A DNA stretch of 64,000 bases, taken from NCBI GenBank assembly GCA_037975125.1, contig CM075850.1:131879441-131943440 (forward strand). Reading direction: 5' to 3'. Position numbers and translations under genes: made by a program. Source of the DNA: Latrodectus hesperus (lineage: Eukaryota; Arthropoda; Arachnida; Araneae; Theridiidae). The notes beneath the pieces were generated by a model. It did not search any database. It saw nothing but the letters and a program-made list of their open reading frames with translations, and was not told the origin of the DNA. Positions 1 through 11,040 of this stretch are shown one piece after another. How positions within the stretch are numbered: the first letter of the stretch is position 1; each line of letters starts with the position of its first letter.

Positions 1-240
1 TTTAATTGACCTTCAGAATAATTTTATCAATTTTAATAAAATAATTTCAAAAAATTACCCTGGCATTCTTTGTCATTTTAAGAACGATTATAGTGCACTT
101 CAAGTAAGTTTATCAGAAATAGACTAACAAATCCCCTCTCAGAAACTAACTGGGGGCCCGAGGGAGCTTTTTTAAAAAATACTTTTTTTTATTTCAAGCG
201 TTTCATTTTATATATGTACGGTTTATTTATTGTTTCAGAA
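1..240. other. AT-rich non-coding stretch
   Basis: Low-complexity AT-rich sequence with homopolymer runs. No reading frame, RNA gene or repeat boundary was recognised. Confidence 0.6.
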
Positions 241-620
241 GAAATCATAATGATCCAGTTGTACATTTTTTGCTTCGCTATCAAGATCAGCGTCCCTGGT
301 CAGAATGCGTGTTGATGACACACCATGGTGTAGGAGTACAGTTTACCCGATGGGGAATGGCGGCCATTGTCCGAATGCTGCAGAAACATTCGAAACCCTA
401 ACACGATTCACGATTTGGGAAACAGGAGCGCATCTGAACGTCGGCCATTCCGTTTGATGCTCCCTTTGATGGAAGGACGCATAAAAGCTCGCTAATTTGC
501 GGTTGCGTGCTCCTCTCCTATTCTATGCGCAGGCCCCGGCGAGTGGGTGGTGTGGGTGTCGTTTTTCGCACCTCTCCTCATACAGATGGGATCCCTGCTC
601 AGGGGACTAGGGGGCTGTCA
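241..620. other. Higher-complexity island, function unknown
   Basis: This stretch is visibly richer in G and C and in CpG than its AT-rich flanks (for example around 340-560). Only a short frame without an ATG start (547-750, + strand) crosses it, and its product resembles nothing I know. It could be conserved regulatory DNA or part of an unrecognised exon. It is the first of a series of such islands in the window. Confidence 0.35.
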
Positions 621-1496
621 GGGGAACAGTTTCATGATTTCATCGGTTTGCATTTTAGATATCCTTGTTTCCAGATGTAAGCTAATATTATCGGCAGGAT
701 CACAAAGAATAAACGGTTTTATCAAGCGGATCAGAAAATTTGTCGTCTAATGTTTAATCACTATTTTTCACAATGCAAGGGAGAAAAGCAGAATTTATAA
801 CTTCATTCAAATAAATGAATAAAAACATAATGTTTAGTTAAAATTTTTTGATCTTAAACTTAAAATTTGAATCCGGTAAAAATGAGAAAATACAAAAGGT
901 GAACTTAAATATAATAAGAAATATAAAACCTGATTAAGACCACTCAACTGTAACATTTGGAGTAAAATCGCAAAATATTTTTTTTTACTGTAATGGTCTA
1001 CGGGAAGTATAATGTATGTTTTGAAATAACAAATGGACGGTTAATTTGTTGTTGTATATGGCGTTTTGAATTTATTTACACAAGCTAATTGTGTTTTTAA
1101 AGACCGTTAAACTAAAACTTTCAAAGCTGAAAGTCGTACAAGAGATAGTCATTCCGGACGAAAAGTGATTGTAATGACGTCACTCAGATAAGGGGATTTT
1201 TTAAAGTTTTTCTCTCAGATCTTTGGAATTATCAATACTTTTAAGAGACTTAGGCTACCCATCTTGTCTAGTGGTTAGTGTTTTAAGTATTTTACCAAAA
1301 AAGTTAAGTTACAATAAATAATCATACAGTTTTTAAAAGAATATTAAATTAACCATCCATTTAGTATAATGTTTAAAATTTGAGTGGATTCGATTCGATT
1401 TTGCAAATTTATATATAATGTTTTGTACCATGTTTTTCGGGTTGATTGAGAATCGATAATACTATTTCCTAAAAGTCACAAGACGTTAATTCGTAG
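621..1496. other. AT-rich stretch, nothing recognised
   Basis: AT-rich sequence without a credible frame or an identifiable repeat. Confidence 0.5.
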
Positions 1497-2082
1497 CGAT
1501 TTCTACAAGAAATTCCAGTTGTACAAGTCGTAAGCACACAAGTATGCAGAACTTGTGTGATCAATTTGAAGACCGCAAAAACCAATGTTCTTAGATGGCA
1601 AAAACGGAAGATGTATGAAGCTTGGCTCAACACTCCTGGTCAAACCCACGCTAAAAGTATGATCTGTGGATCATCAGCGAGGATTGCCTCTGAAATTCTA
1701 AGATGCTCTAGGCAGAAGACACGTTTAATCGTAGGCTTCATAACTGGGCACTACTATTTCAGAAAACACGTCCATAAAATGGGTCTGTTTCAGCAAGACT
1801 TTATCTGCAGGAAATGTCATACGCAAGAGGAAACGGCCAAGCATATCATTTACGAATGTGAGGCTCTTGCCCTTCCTAGATTAACTTCTTTAGGCATCAT
1901 CCATACTAAAGAGTTACACCTAGACTCCATTAAGGGGTTATCGGACTTTATAAATAAAGTGGATGACCGGAGCAACTGGAACTGGGAAACATTGGGTTTG
2001 GAGTTAATAGTAAAAAATGCTGATAAAAGCAGAGGTGCCCAATAACATACAAACCCAAATCTAAGTAGACGAAGAAGACGAA
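1497..2082 (+). pseudogene. 3' fragment of a non-LTR retrotransposon (jockey/R1/I-like), copy 1
   Basis: The frame is open from 1497 and ends at a stop at 2043-2045. The clearly element-derived part starts near 1557. It reads GFITGHYYFRKH, then a zinc-knuckle-like Cys-X2-Cys-X8-His-X4-Cys (CRKCH...HIIYEC), then an acidic/hydrophobic tail. This layout is typical of the end of ORF2, after RT and RNase H, in jockey/R1/I-type LINEs. No RT motifs remain, so the copy is strongly 5' truncated. The 3' untranslated part runs to an AAG/AGA-rich end near 2082. The same product is encoded in opposite orientation at 23899-24225, and comparing the two defines the common 3' end. Not a functional gene. Clade assignment is from memory of the family. 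Confidence 0.75.
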
Positions 2083-3176
2083 ATACACAAGTACAATCCA
2101 GCTAATACAACAGGAAACAGCTTCCAAACACAAAAGTTTCTAATACCTCAGGCAAATAACAGCTATATAATCTAGTGCTATATATTCTATACACTAGACT
2201 ATATGGCATTCAAGACTGATCGTCTTCACTCATAATCCTTCCATGCAGAACATTCATACGTGATTTGAAGTGAAAATCTAAAAGTTTTGCCAGATATTCG
2301 GAGATGGAATTTTCCAAAAATGCCCATTTTTCGTTATGTGACCGCCACGTCACTAAGAATCTCGTCAAAAGGTCGGACAAATTACTGGAAATGTTGTGTG
2401 TGTGTGTTTTCAACGTAGAACCCACCTAAACTTGTGCAGTTGCTACCCAAAATCTAAGTATTTCAGATCTTTATGAGAAATATTTAAAAATAAATATAAG
2501 TAATATTATAAATTTTTAACAGTATTTTATTAAAATTCATTCATTTATGCATTAAAATTCATTTTAAATGTTAAATAATTTACAATGTTTATTCTTATAT
2601 TTAACAATTTATTTTTAAAATTCAAAATATTTTATGATAGCTTAAATGCACTTAATTAAAAAAAGAATTGATTATAATAAAAGTAAATATGAATGGAAAT
2701 TGTGAAAATAATGTGAATTGAATGCAAACATTTTAGATTCTAAATTGTAATTAATTATTCTTTTGTTCGATGATTTATCATTTACAGTAGCGATATTTAT
2801 TTCTAATAACGTTTAAAAGAAATATGTGATATAATAGTTTTAAAGTATAAAGTTAAAATATTTCTTTTTCTTATTATAATTTTGTTATTAATGCATAATA
2901 TCTATAAATACTTTATATTTGAATATCTATACATTACAATATTAAGAAGCTTGATTAACAGTTTTAAAAAAAGTTGTTAATAAAGAGGTTTTCAAAGAAG
3001 ATTCGACAACTTAAATCAGAAAAGTTTTCGATGCATCAAGTGAAAAGAAAGGTTTTCCTTCACTCAATGATTGCCTAGCGAAAGGACCAAAAATCACTGA
3101 ATTAACATCATCGACGTTAATTAGATTTAGAAAAAAACAGAATTTGTATTATATCTGACATCAAACAGGCTTTCTT
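2083..3176. other. AT-rich stretch, nothing recognised
   Basis: Mostly A/T with many poly-A and poly-T runs. A short minus-strand frame at 2210-2425 resembles no known protein. Confidence 0.5.
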
Positions 3177-3191
3177 ACAGATAGACATTGC

Positions 3192-3484
3192 CGACCGATG
3201 GCTGAGTGATTAGCATTCCTGACTCTGTGGGTAACGGGTTCGAATCCCGGTTCGAGCATGGATGTTTCTTTCCTTCTGTGTTTCTCTGTCCTTTCTTCTG
3301 TGATGTTGCATGAATGTGGCCCACCCTATAAACGGGTTTGTGGTGGTATGACGTGGGTAACGCTACTCACCTCCGTGACTTGGTTCACAGGTGCCCGCTG
3401 GGTAACGACAAATGAGTAGCAGATTCTGGCCTTATTGTGGCATAGGGTTCGTCGCCCAAGTGTGCCCCCTTTGGAAAAAAAATA
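3192..3484 (+). mobile_element. tRNA-derived SINE, head A variant with a private 3' body
   Basis: It has a tRNA-like head with box B GGTTCGAATCC at 3237-3247. The pyrimidine-rich segment and the 'ACCCTATAAACGGGT' block shared by head-A SINEs follow. Downstream, the 3' body differs from the other copies in the window and ends in an A-rich tail. It is bounded by near-identical direct repeats ACAGATAGACATTGC (3177-3191) and ACAGATAGACATCGC (3485-3499), a 15-bp TSD with one mismatch. This shows a complete retroposed insertion on the plus strand. Confidence 0.85.
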
Positions 3485-3559
3485 ACAGATAGACATCGCT
3501 GAAGAAGATCGGGATTATCTACGATTTCTGTGGAGGAAGGTCCACTAAAGAAAAAAATT

Positions 3560-4040
3560 CAAGTTTTTAGACACCGTGGAGTAGTTTTCGGAGTCAAGTG
3601 TAATCCGTTCCTTCTAGGAGCTGTCATTCAGTTTCATACAGAAAACGTGTAGCAGTCATAGTAGTTTGAATTTCAGATGAGTTAATAATTTTTTGAAGCC
3701 ACAATTGATTGGAAAATAATTGAAGGTGAAGCATCAAAATAATATTATTTAATAAAATTATGTTTGTAAAGAATCGTTCCAACTGGGGATCGGGTGCATT
3801 TGGCAGGAATTCTGAATGCTGCTCTCCCTCCAGCAGCAGAAGTAATCTGAGGCTAATTCTGGAAATGGTCGAAATGTTATTACCCGCTGATGAAAGGATT
3901 ACACTAATCTCACCACACCGCTTCCCATAATCTCCGGAGGGGGGTGGGGGGTCGTCTCGCGGCCTTCTATTCATGTCGCGTTCTGTCGGTTTCCAGTGTC
4001 GTTGATACAACGGGGGATCACGAACTCTTGCGTCAAATCA
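3560..4040. other. Higher-complexity island, function unknown
   Basis: Mixed-composition sequence with a purine/G-rich core near 3935-3965 and several CpGs. A minus-strand frame (3624-4010, 128 codons) crosses it. Its product is proline/arginine-rich at the start and not recognisable, so I do not call it a gene. Confidence 0.35.
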
Positions 4041-4249
4041 CGGTATTACATCCAACCGAATCCAAAAGCTTTTTTTCATTTATATTTCTAGAGTCTTCAA
4101 AGCACGAATGAGAGAGTATTTTATCCTTGCTTTGATTTGTGCTTTCTGAGACTAAGCAAAAACAGTTACATAGCACTGAACGTTAAGAACGCTGTTCATT
4201 TTGCCTTCTTTCTTTTCAAGATGATTTCAGCTGACATTAGCTTTTTCTT

Positions 4250-4437
4250 CCAACTCAATGCTTTGCTGAGGTGGCAGCCAAATTCTCTGGATTTTACTTT
4301 CAACAATTTGTGGGTTCGAATCTCACTTTGGGAAGGCATGTTTCCAACTGTTCAAAATCCCTAATCTGGTCTAGCTAGCCCTAATGTGCAGGAAAAGCAC
4401 GTTGAGCGACCTCCAAACCAAACGTCCGATTCTTTTA
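4250..4437 (+). mobile_element. SINE-like repeat, family E fragment
   Basis: It contains a box-B-like GGGTTCGAATCTCAC near 4313 preceded by TTTCAACAATTTGTG. It is followed by a body with TAGCTAGCCCTAATGTGC and GTTGAGCGACC. Related pieces occur near 54700-54830 (head and early body) and 8225-8385 (body). Its boundaries are unclear and no TSD was found. Confidence 0.5.
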
Positions 4438-4456
4438 CAGTTAGTTTGCACATTCT

Positions 4457-4736
4457 ATGAAGCCCGGTGGCTTAGTGGCAGCGTTTCACGCTCCCATGAC
4501 ACAGGTCCGAGGTTCTATCCTCGGGCTGGGCAAGGTTGACTCAGCCTTTCATCCCTTCAGTGGGTCGATTAACTGAGTACCAAGCATGCTTGAGAACTAA
4601 ACACTGGGGGTCTTACGTTAGGCTGACCACCTAACTGGGACATATGCTTCGCACCTCAGAACCCTCGGTCATGAAAACAGTTATGGGCACTGTAGGCCTT
4701 GGCCCACATGGGCTGTCGTGCCATGGAGTTTAGTTT
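4457..4736 (+). mobile_element. tRNA-derived SINE, head B family, copy 1
   Basis: The tRNA-like head carries an A-box-like GGCTTAGTGGCAGCG and box B GGTTCTATCC (4511-4520). The body contains CTTACGTTAGGCTGACC and CATGGGCTGTCGTG. It is flanked by a perfect 12-bp TSD, TTTGCACATTCT (4445-4456 and 4737-4748). Two further copies of the family are at 21636-21910 and 49711-49944. Confidence 0.9.
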
Positions 4737-4759
4737 TTTGCACATTCTTTGTATTAGCG

Positions 4760-5030
4760 TGCAGTGGAATGCCTAATGACCTGAGGTTCTGGTAAAGTAT
4801 CTTCACGTTCACCTTTTCGTTACCTCACTGGAGAACTTTTCGCAGAAAGTGGGCGATATTCACGAGTCGCAAGGGAGGATGTTCGGAAAACTCCCGAGCC
4901 CCCAACGAGTGTATGTGACAGGCTGAATACGCTACGCAGCCATTCATCTCCTGTTAATCCGCAGTATCTGGGAATCGAACCTGGAGCCTATTTCTCTCTG
5001 AAAAGCGCTGTCCTACCTTTAAGCCAAAAC
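4760..5030 (-). mobile_element. tRNA-derived SINE-like repeat, family F
   Basis: Read on the minus strand, a tRNA-like head (A-box-like GGCTTAAAGGTAGGA; box B GGTTCGATTCCC near 4976-4987) leads into a body extending towards 4770. The part containing 'GGAAAACTCCCGAGC' (about 4864-4925 on the plus strand) has a degenerate relative near 13740-13800. An isolated tRNA gene is unlikely because the acceptor ends do not pair. No TSD was found. Confidence 0.45.
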
Positions 5031-5456
5031 CTGCAACTATTTTCAGAAACGGCTGTTGAAGAGCAACGAACAATAGGAGCCCCAATTCCTGATCATAAAT
5101 ATGTAATTCCTGTTGGTGTTATGTGACTGCCGATTGGACATTGCTAAAACCTTAAGAGTGATTTTTAATCCACCATAGTGGAGTGTCATATTTCCTGCGA
5201 CAGCTCTCACATGTTGTTAAAATGGGGCTGCGTGGTCTTAAATCGAAATATCAACATTATTGGATAAGTTTGCCCATCATAATCATAATGGTAGTACTTT
5301 ATGACATTGGTCTTATAGACTTATATTTTTTTCACAAAAACACAGTTTCATATCTATATATCCATCCACTCTACGTCGAGCATCTTATCTGCGGGTAAAT
5401 TGTTGGACCATAATTTTTGGAGTGGAAGATCCCATTCACTGTGAAGCAAATATATC

Positions 5457-5506
5457 TTTGTTTGGGAGTTTTTCGTATTTCTTTGTTTGGGAGTTTTTCG
5501 TATTTC
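5457..5506 (+). repeat. 25-bp tandem duplication (two copies)
   Basis: Two exact adjacent copies of a 25-bp unit beginning TTTGTTTGGGAG lie at 5457-5481 and 5482-5506. The following TTTGTTTC starts a third, broken copy. Confidence 0.9.
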
Positions 5507-5690
5507 TTTGTTTCTGATGCTTATATACTGCCAATTCTCCATAAGAAACCTATCCAGAAGATGGCTCATGTTCAAATGCCTTGTAATAATCTCAAACTTT
5601 GGTGCAGTTAGCCTGTCAAAGAGGAAAATAAACCATATGCAACTATTGATTGTTTTACACTATATGGTTATAGGATTTATTGACTTTGAG

Positions 5691-5993
5691 TCCAGGGATC
5701 AGTGTGCCTGACTGCGGACAAGTAGGTCCTGGGTTCGAATCCCGGTTCGGGCGTGGATGTACTTTCTCTCGCTATCTATATTGTCTCTGTCCTTTCCTTG
5801 TATGAAAGAGGAGTGAAGGGTTGCCTACCCTATAAACGGGTCCCTATGGCATGTGTGTAGAGCAAAGTCGTACTTTCACCTTCATGGTGCTCTGATTAAA
5901 ACGAAAGACGCTCCCAATTGACTTAAATTCGCATAGCCAAAGGCATAGCGAGCTTGGCTTGTCCAAGTGTCATTAGTAACAACAACAGCAACA
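5691..5993 (+). mobile_element. SINE: tRNA-like head A joined to tail B
   Basis: Head A has box B GGTTCGAATCC at 5732-5742. The CT-rich segment and the block CCTATAAACGGGTCCC follow. At the point where tail-A copies read 'actgaagaagtc', this copy switches to tail B (agagcaaagtcgtactttc ... TGTCCAAGTGTCAT) and ends in AAC repeats. A perfect 12-bp TSD ATTGACTTTGAG flanks it (5679-5690 and 5994-6005). Confidence 0.9.
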
Positions 5994-6005
5994 ATTGACT
6001 TTGAG

Positions 6006-6430
6006 AGTTTGCGTATTTATTATAGATAATATTTAATATGAAATATCTAGAAATATATTGGGATTATTTTTAAAAATTAAATTCCTGTTCCTTCTAAAAA
6101 TTAAATTTCATGAAAAAGAGTGGAATAAAAGCTTTTAGATACATTTCATTAAATATATTAAATAACAGTAGGTATGTGATCGTTGATATTCTTATCTATT
6201 TTATTTTATTTATTTATTTTGCTACTGTTTGCATTGCAATCATAGTAAAAAAAGACTATAAAGAAGAAAAATAGTCTAATCGTAAGGAGTGCTGTTTTAT
6301 ATACACTTTGATACTTCACCGCCGAGAATGAAGAGCGACTGGAAATCCATTTATTTACAGAGAGCCCTTATCATGACATCCAGAGATTTCCTATTTATGA
6401 TACTGAAATGGAATAAATAAAATGTTTTAA
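6006..6430. other. AT-rich stretch, nothing recognised
   Basis: AT-rich sequence with no frame or repeat that I can name. Confidence 0.5.
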
Positions 6431-6439
6431 AAAAAGTGC

Positions 6440-6860
6440 AGAGAAAGTCGTTTTATTTTGCAGAGATTTGTATCACAGTGCTTTCGTTCCATTTCTGCCT
6501 ACGGATAGGCGAAAGAAGTGTTCGAAAGTGTATTATCTGTCAAAGCGTGGGAGAAAATGAGGGGAGACATACCCTCTTCTCGAAATGGCGAGGGAGAGGA
6601 ATGAGACAAAGAGGGGAGGAGAGGGGGGGCCTCGGGCGGCATCCGAGGAGTAAAAGTGAGCAGCTGGAGAAGGATGGTGATGGGTGTTGACGCCACCACC
6701 ATTCGAAACAAATTGCAGTTGAGATTGAAAGAAAGAGCACCCACCCCAGAGGGGTGTGCCCAGGAGTCGCCTCCGCCCCTAGACCGCGCTGCACCTTCTC
6801 CACTCGAAAATCTCATGTTTTATGAGCATGTTTGGAGATTATCTGTTTCAACAGAATCTT
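6440..6860. other. GC/purine-rich island, function unknown
   Basis: A marked departure from the AT background. A long purine-rich run (about 6547-6660) is followed by a C-rich segment (about 6735-6800). Overlapping frames on both strands (longest 6499-6816, minus, 105 codons) are open because the stretch is GC-rich. None resembles a protein I know. Candidate conserved regulatory element. Confidence 0.4.
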
Positions 6861-6869
6861 TCTAAAATA

Positions 6870-8050
6870 ACTCTTACAATCCCGGTGGCTGATGTCGTAT
6901 GGTGTATTTTCAGATTTTTTTTTTTTTTTTTGGCGAGTAAAAATATTGTGAAGCTGATTACACAGTAGTTCCTTTCTAAGTAATTAAATCTGATTGATAA
7001 TAAAAATAATATGAATAAAATTATGAAAAATTAGAATTTTTTCGAAAAAACAGAAGAAAAGAAAGAAAAGAAACTTCAATTGAATAATTCTCACAAAAAT
7101 TCTAATGCAAAAGTTTTTTTTTTTTTTTTTTAAAAAAAGTATTTTACATTGTGCTGTGCGATGGCATATGACCTTAAGTTGCCAAAATAAACTGTTATTG
7201 AATTTCCTTAGTACTTTTGATCTTTCCAATATAATAAAAAACCATGTTATCAAAATTCCGCCAAAAGAGTTACCAAGTTCAAAAAAGACAAATGATATAT
7301 GCCACCATTTTTCGAAGGAAAACTGCATGCTGAATAAAACAATTCTGAACATGTTTGACCAGAAAATTAATTATCCAATAGGAATCACCACTCCAACCAG
7401 GTTTTTTTTTTTATCCTTGGCACGTATGTCATGTATTATTATTATTTATTTTGATGATATTTCATTAGCAACAATTAAAAAATAGAAAAACTCCGATAAT
7501 CATATTTTTAATATCTGCTACCATCAAAAATGTCAAATTGCGCCAAATTAATGCTGAAATTTAAAATTTGGTTTATCATTATTTGTGTGTATGTGTCACA
7601 CATATTCAAAGTAAACGAATAAATGCGAACACAAATTTTAAACAAATTAAAATGTTAAATATGAATAATTAAATCCTTATATGCATTTATTCTTATTATT
7701 GTAATGCTTAAATAAAATCTACTTAAAAGAATTGAACCAAAAGAATCAATGATATAATTATTTAGGAAAAATCAATAGAGAATACTGAAGATTTATGTTA
7801 AAACCATGGCGAAATAGAAAAAGAAAACCATAAAGACGAGTACTGTCAATAAAATGTTTATACATTCAGGATATTTTAGAAAATGCGATGAAAATAAAAC
7901 TAATTTAAAATTAAAAGTGTTTTTTTTATTACATTACATATATATTCAGACTTGTATGCTTGATTCTTGAGATCCGCTTGTAAGTCTTCATCGATAATAG
8001 GACAAATAGCACAATGACAGATGTACAACCACAGAAGAATAACGAAGAAG
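6870..8050. other. AT-rich stretch, nothing recognised
   Basis: AT-rich, including a long T run next to A7 (about 7113-7138). The longest frame (7105-7485, + strand) is low-complexity and rich in Phe, Lys, Ile and Asn, so I do not consider it coding. Confidence 0.5.
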
Positions 8051-8059
8051 AATAACACC

Positions 8060-8150
8060 CAGGGCCACGGTGGGAATCGAACCCACACTCCTACGCTCTC
8101 AAGCGACTTAAAAGTATTCTTTGAATTAATACGTTTGAGCGCAATGACGC
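8060..8150 (-). mobile_element. tRNA-like fragment (SINE head?)
   Basis: On the minus strand a perfect T-arm, GTGGGTTCGATTCCCAC, covers about 8069-8085 and is followed by an acceptor-like CGTGGC. The 5' half of a tRNA is not intact, because the D-arm and anticodon arm cannot be folded convincingly. A retroposed tRNA-derived fragment is more likely than a tRNA gene. Confidence 0.4.
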
Positions 8151-8224
8151 TTACACTAGGGGGTTGTCAGAATAAAATGTTTTGAGAATGGCTACAACAT
8201 AAAAGTGGCATTCTTAATTAACTA

Positions 8225-8385
8225 TATCAGGCAATTAATTATGGGTCCTCCCCAATATATGTCACGCATGGTAGGTTCACTTCCTTAGCACTTTAAATCA
8301 TGGGTCCCAGTCTAATTAGCCCTCATATGCAAAAAATTAACTTTGAGCGATAAAGGAACAAACCATCGCTTCTGGAGCACCATGT
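8225..8385 (+). mobile_element. SINE-like repeat, family E body fragment (degenerate)
   Basis: The segment TAATTAGCCCTCATATGC ... ACTTTGAGCGA resembles the body of the family E repeat at 4250-4437 (TAGCTAGCCCTAATGTGC ... GTTGAGCGACC). It is heavily diverged and its boundaries are unclear. Confidence 0.35.
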
Positions 8386-8440
8386 TTTAGAAACAGTTCA
8401 AAAGGAATTATGTTGAATTGCTGGTAGTATTCTTAACACC

Positions 8441-8608
8441 TGTTGCAACTATATGTCTATAGAGGGCGCACTGCACGAATATCTTTGTTTACAAACAGAA
8501 TAAGATTCTGCCCCTAGCGATGTAGATGTTCTTTGTTCCATGTCTTGTCCTGTTTAAGTATGTCCTATGCTGTTAATAAAGAAATTAAAAATCTGCTCAA
8601 GGTAACCT
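8441..8608 (+). mobile_element. Possible solo LTR remnant
   Basis: It begins TGTTGCAACTA and contains GAGGGCGCACTGC, a T-rich segment and an AATAAAG polyadenylation-like signal near 8574. This arrangement is reminiscent of the end of a retrotransposon LTR. I found no clear 4-6 bp TSD and no second LTR, so the call is weak. Confidence 0.2.
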
Positions 8609-8609
8609 T

Positions 8610-9340
8610 ATTTAGAATTTGAATTTATTATTAAGATGAATTGATAAACATGATTACCAATAAGAGAATTTATTAGAAAAATATTACAACACCAAAACTC
8701 TGAGAAGCATAGATGAACACTGGCATCAACGTACAGGGAGAAAAAAAAATTTGAGTTTTAAATTACATAACATTAGATATAAGACTATACGTCTTTCTTT
8801 AAATTTTTTAACTTTCATTAAAATGTGGTTTATTTTTCAATTTTTAAATTAATTTAAGATACTCTACCTGGGTTGCACAAGAAATAATGAGGCGTAACAA
8901 AATTTATTTTTTTATATAAAAAGTAGGAAAAAACGACAGAACATACCCTTGCATTTAAAAAAAAGGACAAAAATAAAAGGTAAAGATGAAGTTAGACGAA
9001 TTCTAAACTTGAAGTCCACTTCCGTGGGAGTTAACGTGAATTTTAAGAAAAAGGCCTAAAATTTAAAAAAAAAAAAATCAGCTTAAATGATCAATCAAAT
9101 GCTAATCATTCGGATTAGAATTTTCGCTAAGGATTGACAATTGAGCACGTGTTCAGAAACGACAGCCATTACTTGTTTTCTAGTTTTTATGTTACTATCG
9201 GCCATTTGATTTATTTTTAGAAATATTTGATATTACTGCAATTAAGATTCACCACAAATTTTGGTATTATTTCTGAATACAATTATTATATGATTAAATA
9301 GCACATATTTTTCGTCTCATTCATTGATCCACATGTAAAA
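8610..9340. other. AT-rich stretch, nothing recognised
   Basis: AT-rich DNA with poly-A runs and no identifiable element. Confidence 0.5.
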
Positions 9341-9349
9341 TCTCAGGGC

Positions 9350-10400
9350 TTGAGACGAATTTCCTTTTCTAGAATTTAAACGATGCAATTTGTTCCTCTT
9401 GCTTCATCCTGGTTGTGTGACTTTTGTCTTCCCCCCAATTTCATTGCTCACTTTAAGTGTTGGATAAACAACGTTGATTATTCTCAACGCATGGCACTTT
9501 CTTAGATTGCATTCTTTTCTATGAAAGTCGATCGACAAAATCAGGAAAAGAACTATTTCTTCTCCCTGGAACAAGATTGAAATTGCAGGCGACAGATTTT
9601 ACCTTTCGTTTGTTTTTTTGCACGCTGTGTCACGGGATGGGAAGAAATATACATAAAGAAAATCGCGGATGGATGAGGCTGAAATTGTCTATTTCTTCTT
9701 CAACTGAAATTCTGAGCGAAACCTTAAGAAGAAAAGTGAGCGGGAGATATCGGCATTTTTTCTCACTACCTCAGATGTCGCGGCTTCTTCGAAATACCCG
9801 TTATGAAATGACACTATTCTATGTTGTGTCATGCACCGTAAGCTCATGTGATGAGAATATAACGTTCCCGATGGAAATTTCAATTACCGCAAGATTTCTA
9901 ACAAGACATTTTTCTACTGGATCGTGTATCGAAAGCATTGTTGTCTGACAGAAAAACGTTACCCTTTTCCAGCTAATTACTTTGTATTCTACCGAGTGGT
10001 TGTTGTTGTGGCTTATCCTCCTAATGTCCGATGAAGCCAGACAAGGTCCATCAGTGGTTGATTTGTAAAACATCTATCAAATAGTGTACTGCCTCATAAT
10101 GTTCATTTCCGATCCAGAAATGAGGTCATAATGAGAAATGAGGTCAGAAATGAGGTATCTTACATCTCTTTCACTGTGCAACGCTGTATCGACGGAGGGA
10201 CAATAGGCACGGATAAATTGACCTACATACTTCATCTACAAACGGTGTTCATTGAACATCATAGACGGTTTAAAAATCAAATGACATCGTTCCTTCTACG
10301 AAATTGGAAGTGGTTCTGGTTTCTCTTCGACAATATTTGCCTTTGATATTCCAGTACCAATTTTAACGATTACGCAGATGAGTTCTAGGCTCATGAATTC
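9350..10400. other. Higher-complexity island, function unknown
   Basis: About 1 kb of mixed composition. A 123-codon frame lies at 9577-9948 (+ strand) and an overlapping one at 9819-10073 (minus). Neither product has motifs I recognise. A short direct repeat of GAAATGAGGTC lies around 10118-10156. It could be conserved regulatory DNA or an unrecognised transcript. Confidence 0.35.
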
Positions 10401-10552
10401 CCCTAGGGTGTCAAGAATGATATGTTGGAATTGCATTCTCTTTTCTCAATACGAGTTTCTCGATCATCAGCTATGCTAAAATATATAGCTTGCTACACTT
10501 ATACTTGTAGTTTTGATTGTTCCAATTTTAAGGGAAATCCTGAGATATATAC

Positions 10553-10845
10553 AGTAGAGTCCCGGATGGTACCTTCAGGTTAACAGGCTTGGAATACTCG
10601 CTGGTCACTTAGAGCTTCGTCCTTTTGAGACGCAATGAGGTGACGAGGTCGCAACTCTCTTCTCCACATCCACACCACAGGACGGACTTAGGACAACACA
10701 GTTTAACGTGGACATATTCCAAACCGTCTGAGCTCCTGAAACCTAGTGAGGAAGAATGTGGTCACCCTTCCATGTGATCAGTGATGCTTCACATTGATTA
10801 TCTTACGGGAAGCGGTGGGACGTTCACTGGCCACTGGGGCTTAAT
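10553..10845 (-). mobile_element. Degenerate SINE: 5S-like head D joined to tail C
   Basis: On the minus strand the right end carries the 5S-like head (compare CTTACGGGAAGCGG on the plus strand at about 10802). The left end carries tail C (compare TACCTTCAGGTTAACAGG at about 10569). It matches the better-preserved copy at 15555-15883 in order but is strongly diverged. No reliable TSD. Confidence 0.55.
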
Positions 10846-10860
10846 CTGAGGTATGGAATA

Positions 10861-11040
10861 AAGTACCCAGCAAACAAAAAGATACCGGGCATCCATTGGG
10901 CCGCTGCTGGCAGTCGCCTTGCCCAGAAGCGGCTCCGTCAATAACGTAGTCGTCGTCAAAGATACTGAGCCGGCAATACGGCCCGTTGCTGGCCCAACGC
11001 TGGGCAGCCAGCAACGAGCCGTATGTGGCCCACGTAATTT
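10861..11040. repeat. GC-rich segment with a 17-bp-arm hairpin
   Basis: A GC-rich block unlike its surroundings. Arms at 10977-10993 (TACGGCCCGTTGCTGGC) and 11007-11023 are inverted repeats with one mismatch around a 13-nt loop. The upstream half (10885-10940) contains diverged GGGCC/GCTGCTGG motifs of the same flavour. Possibly a fold-back mobile element or satellite monomer; unidentified. Confidence 0.5.

Noticed and set aside
7105..7485. 126-codon plus-strand frame
   Set aside because: Begins in a homopolymer run; low-complexity Phe/Lys/Ile/Asn composition and no motif.
8441..8608. Complete LTR retrotransposon
   Set aside because: Only a possible single LTR-like segment; no second LTR, no gag/pol frames nearby and no clear TSD. 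Kept only as a weak solo-LTR candidate.
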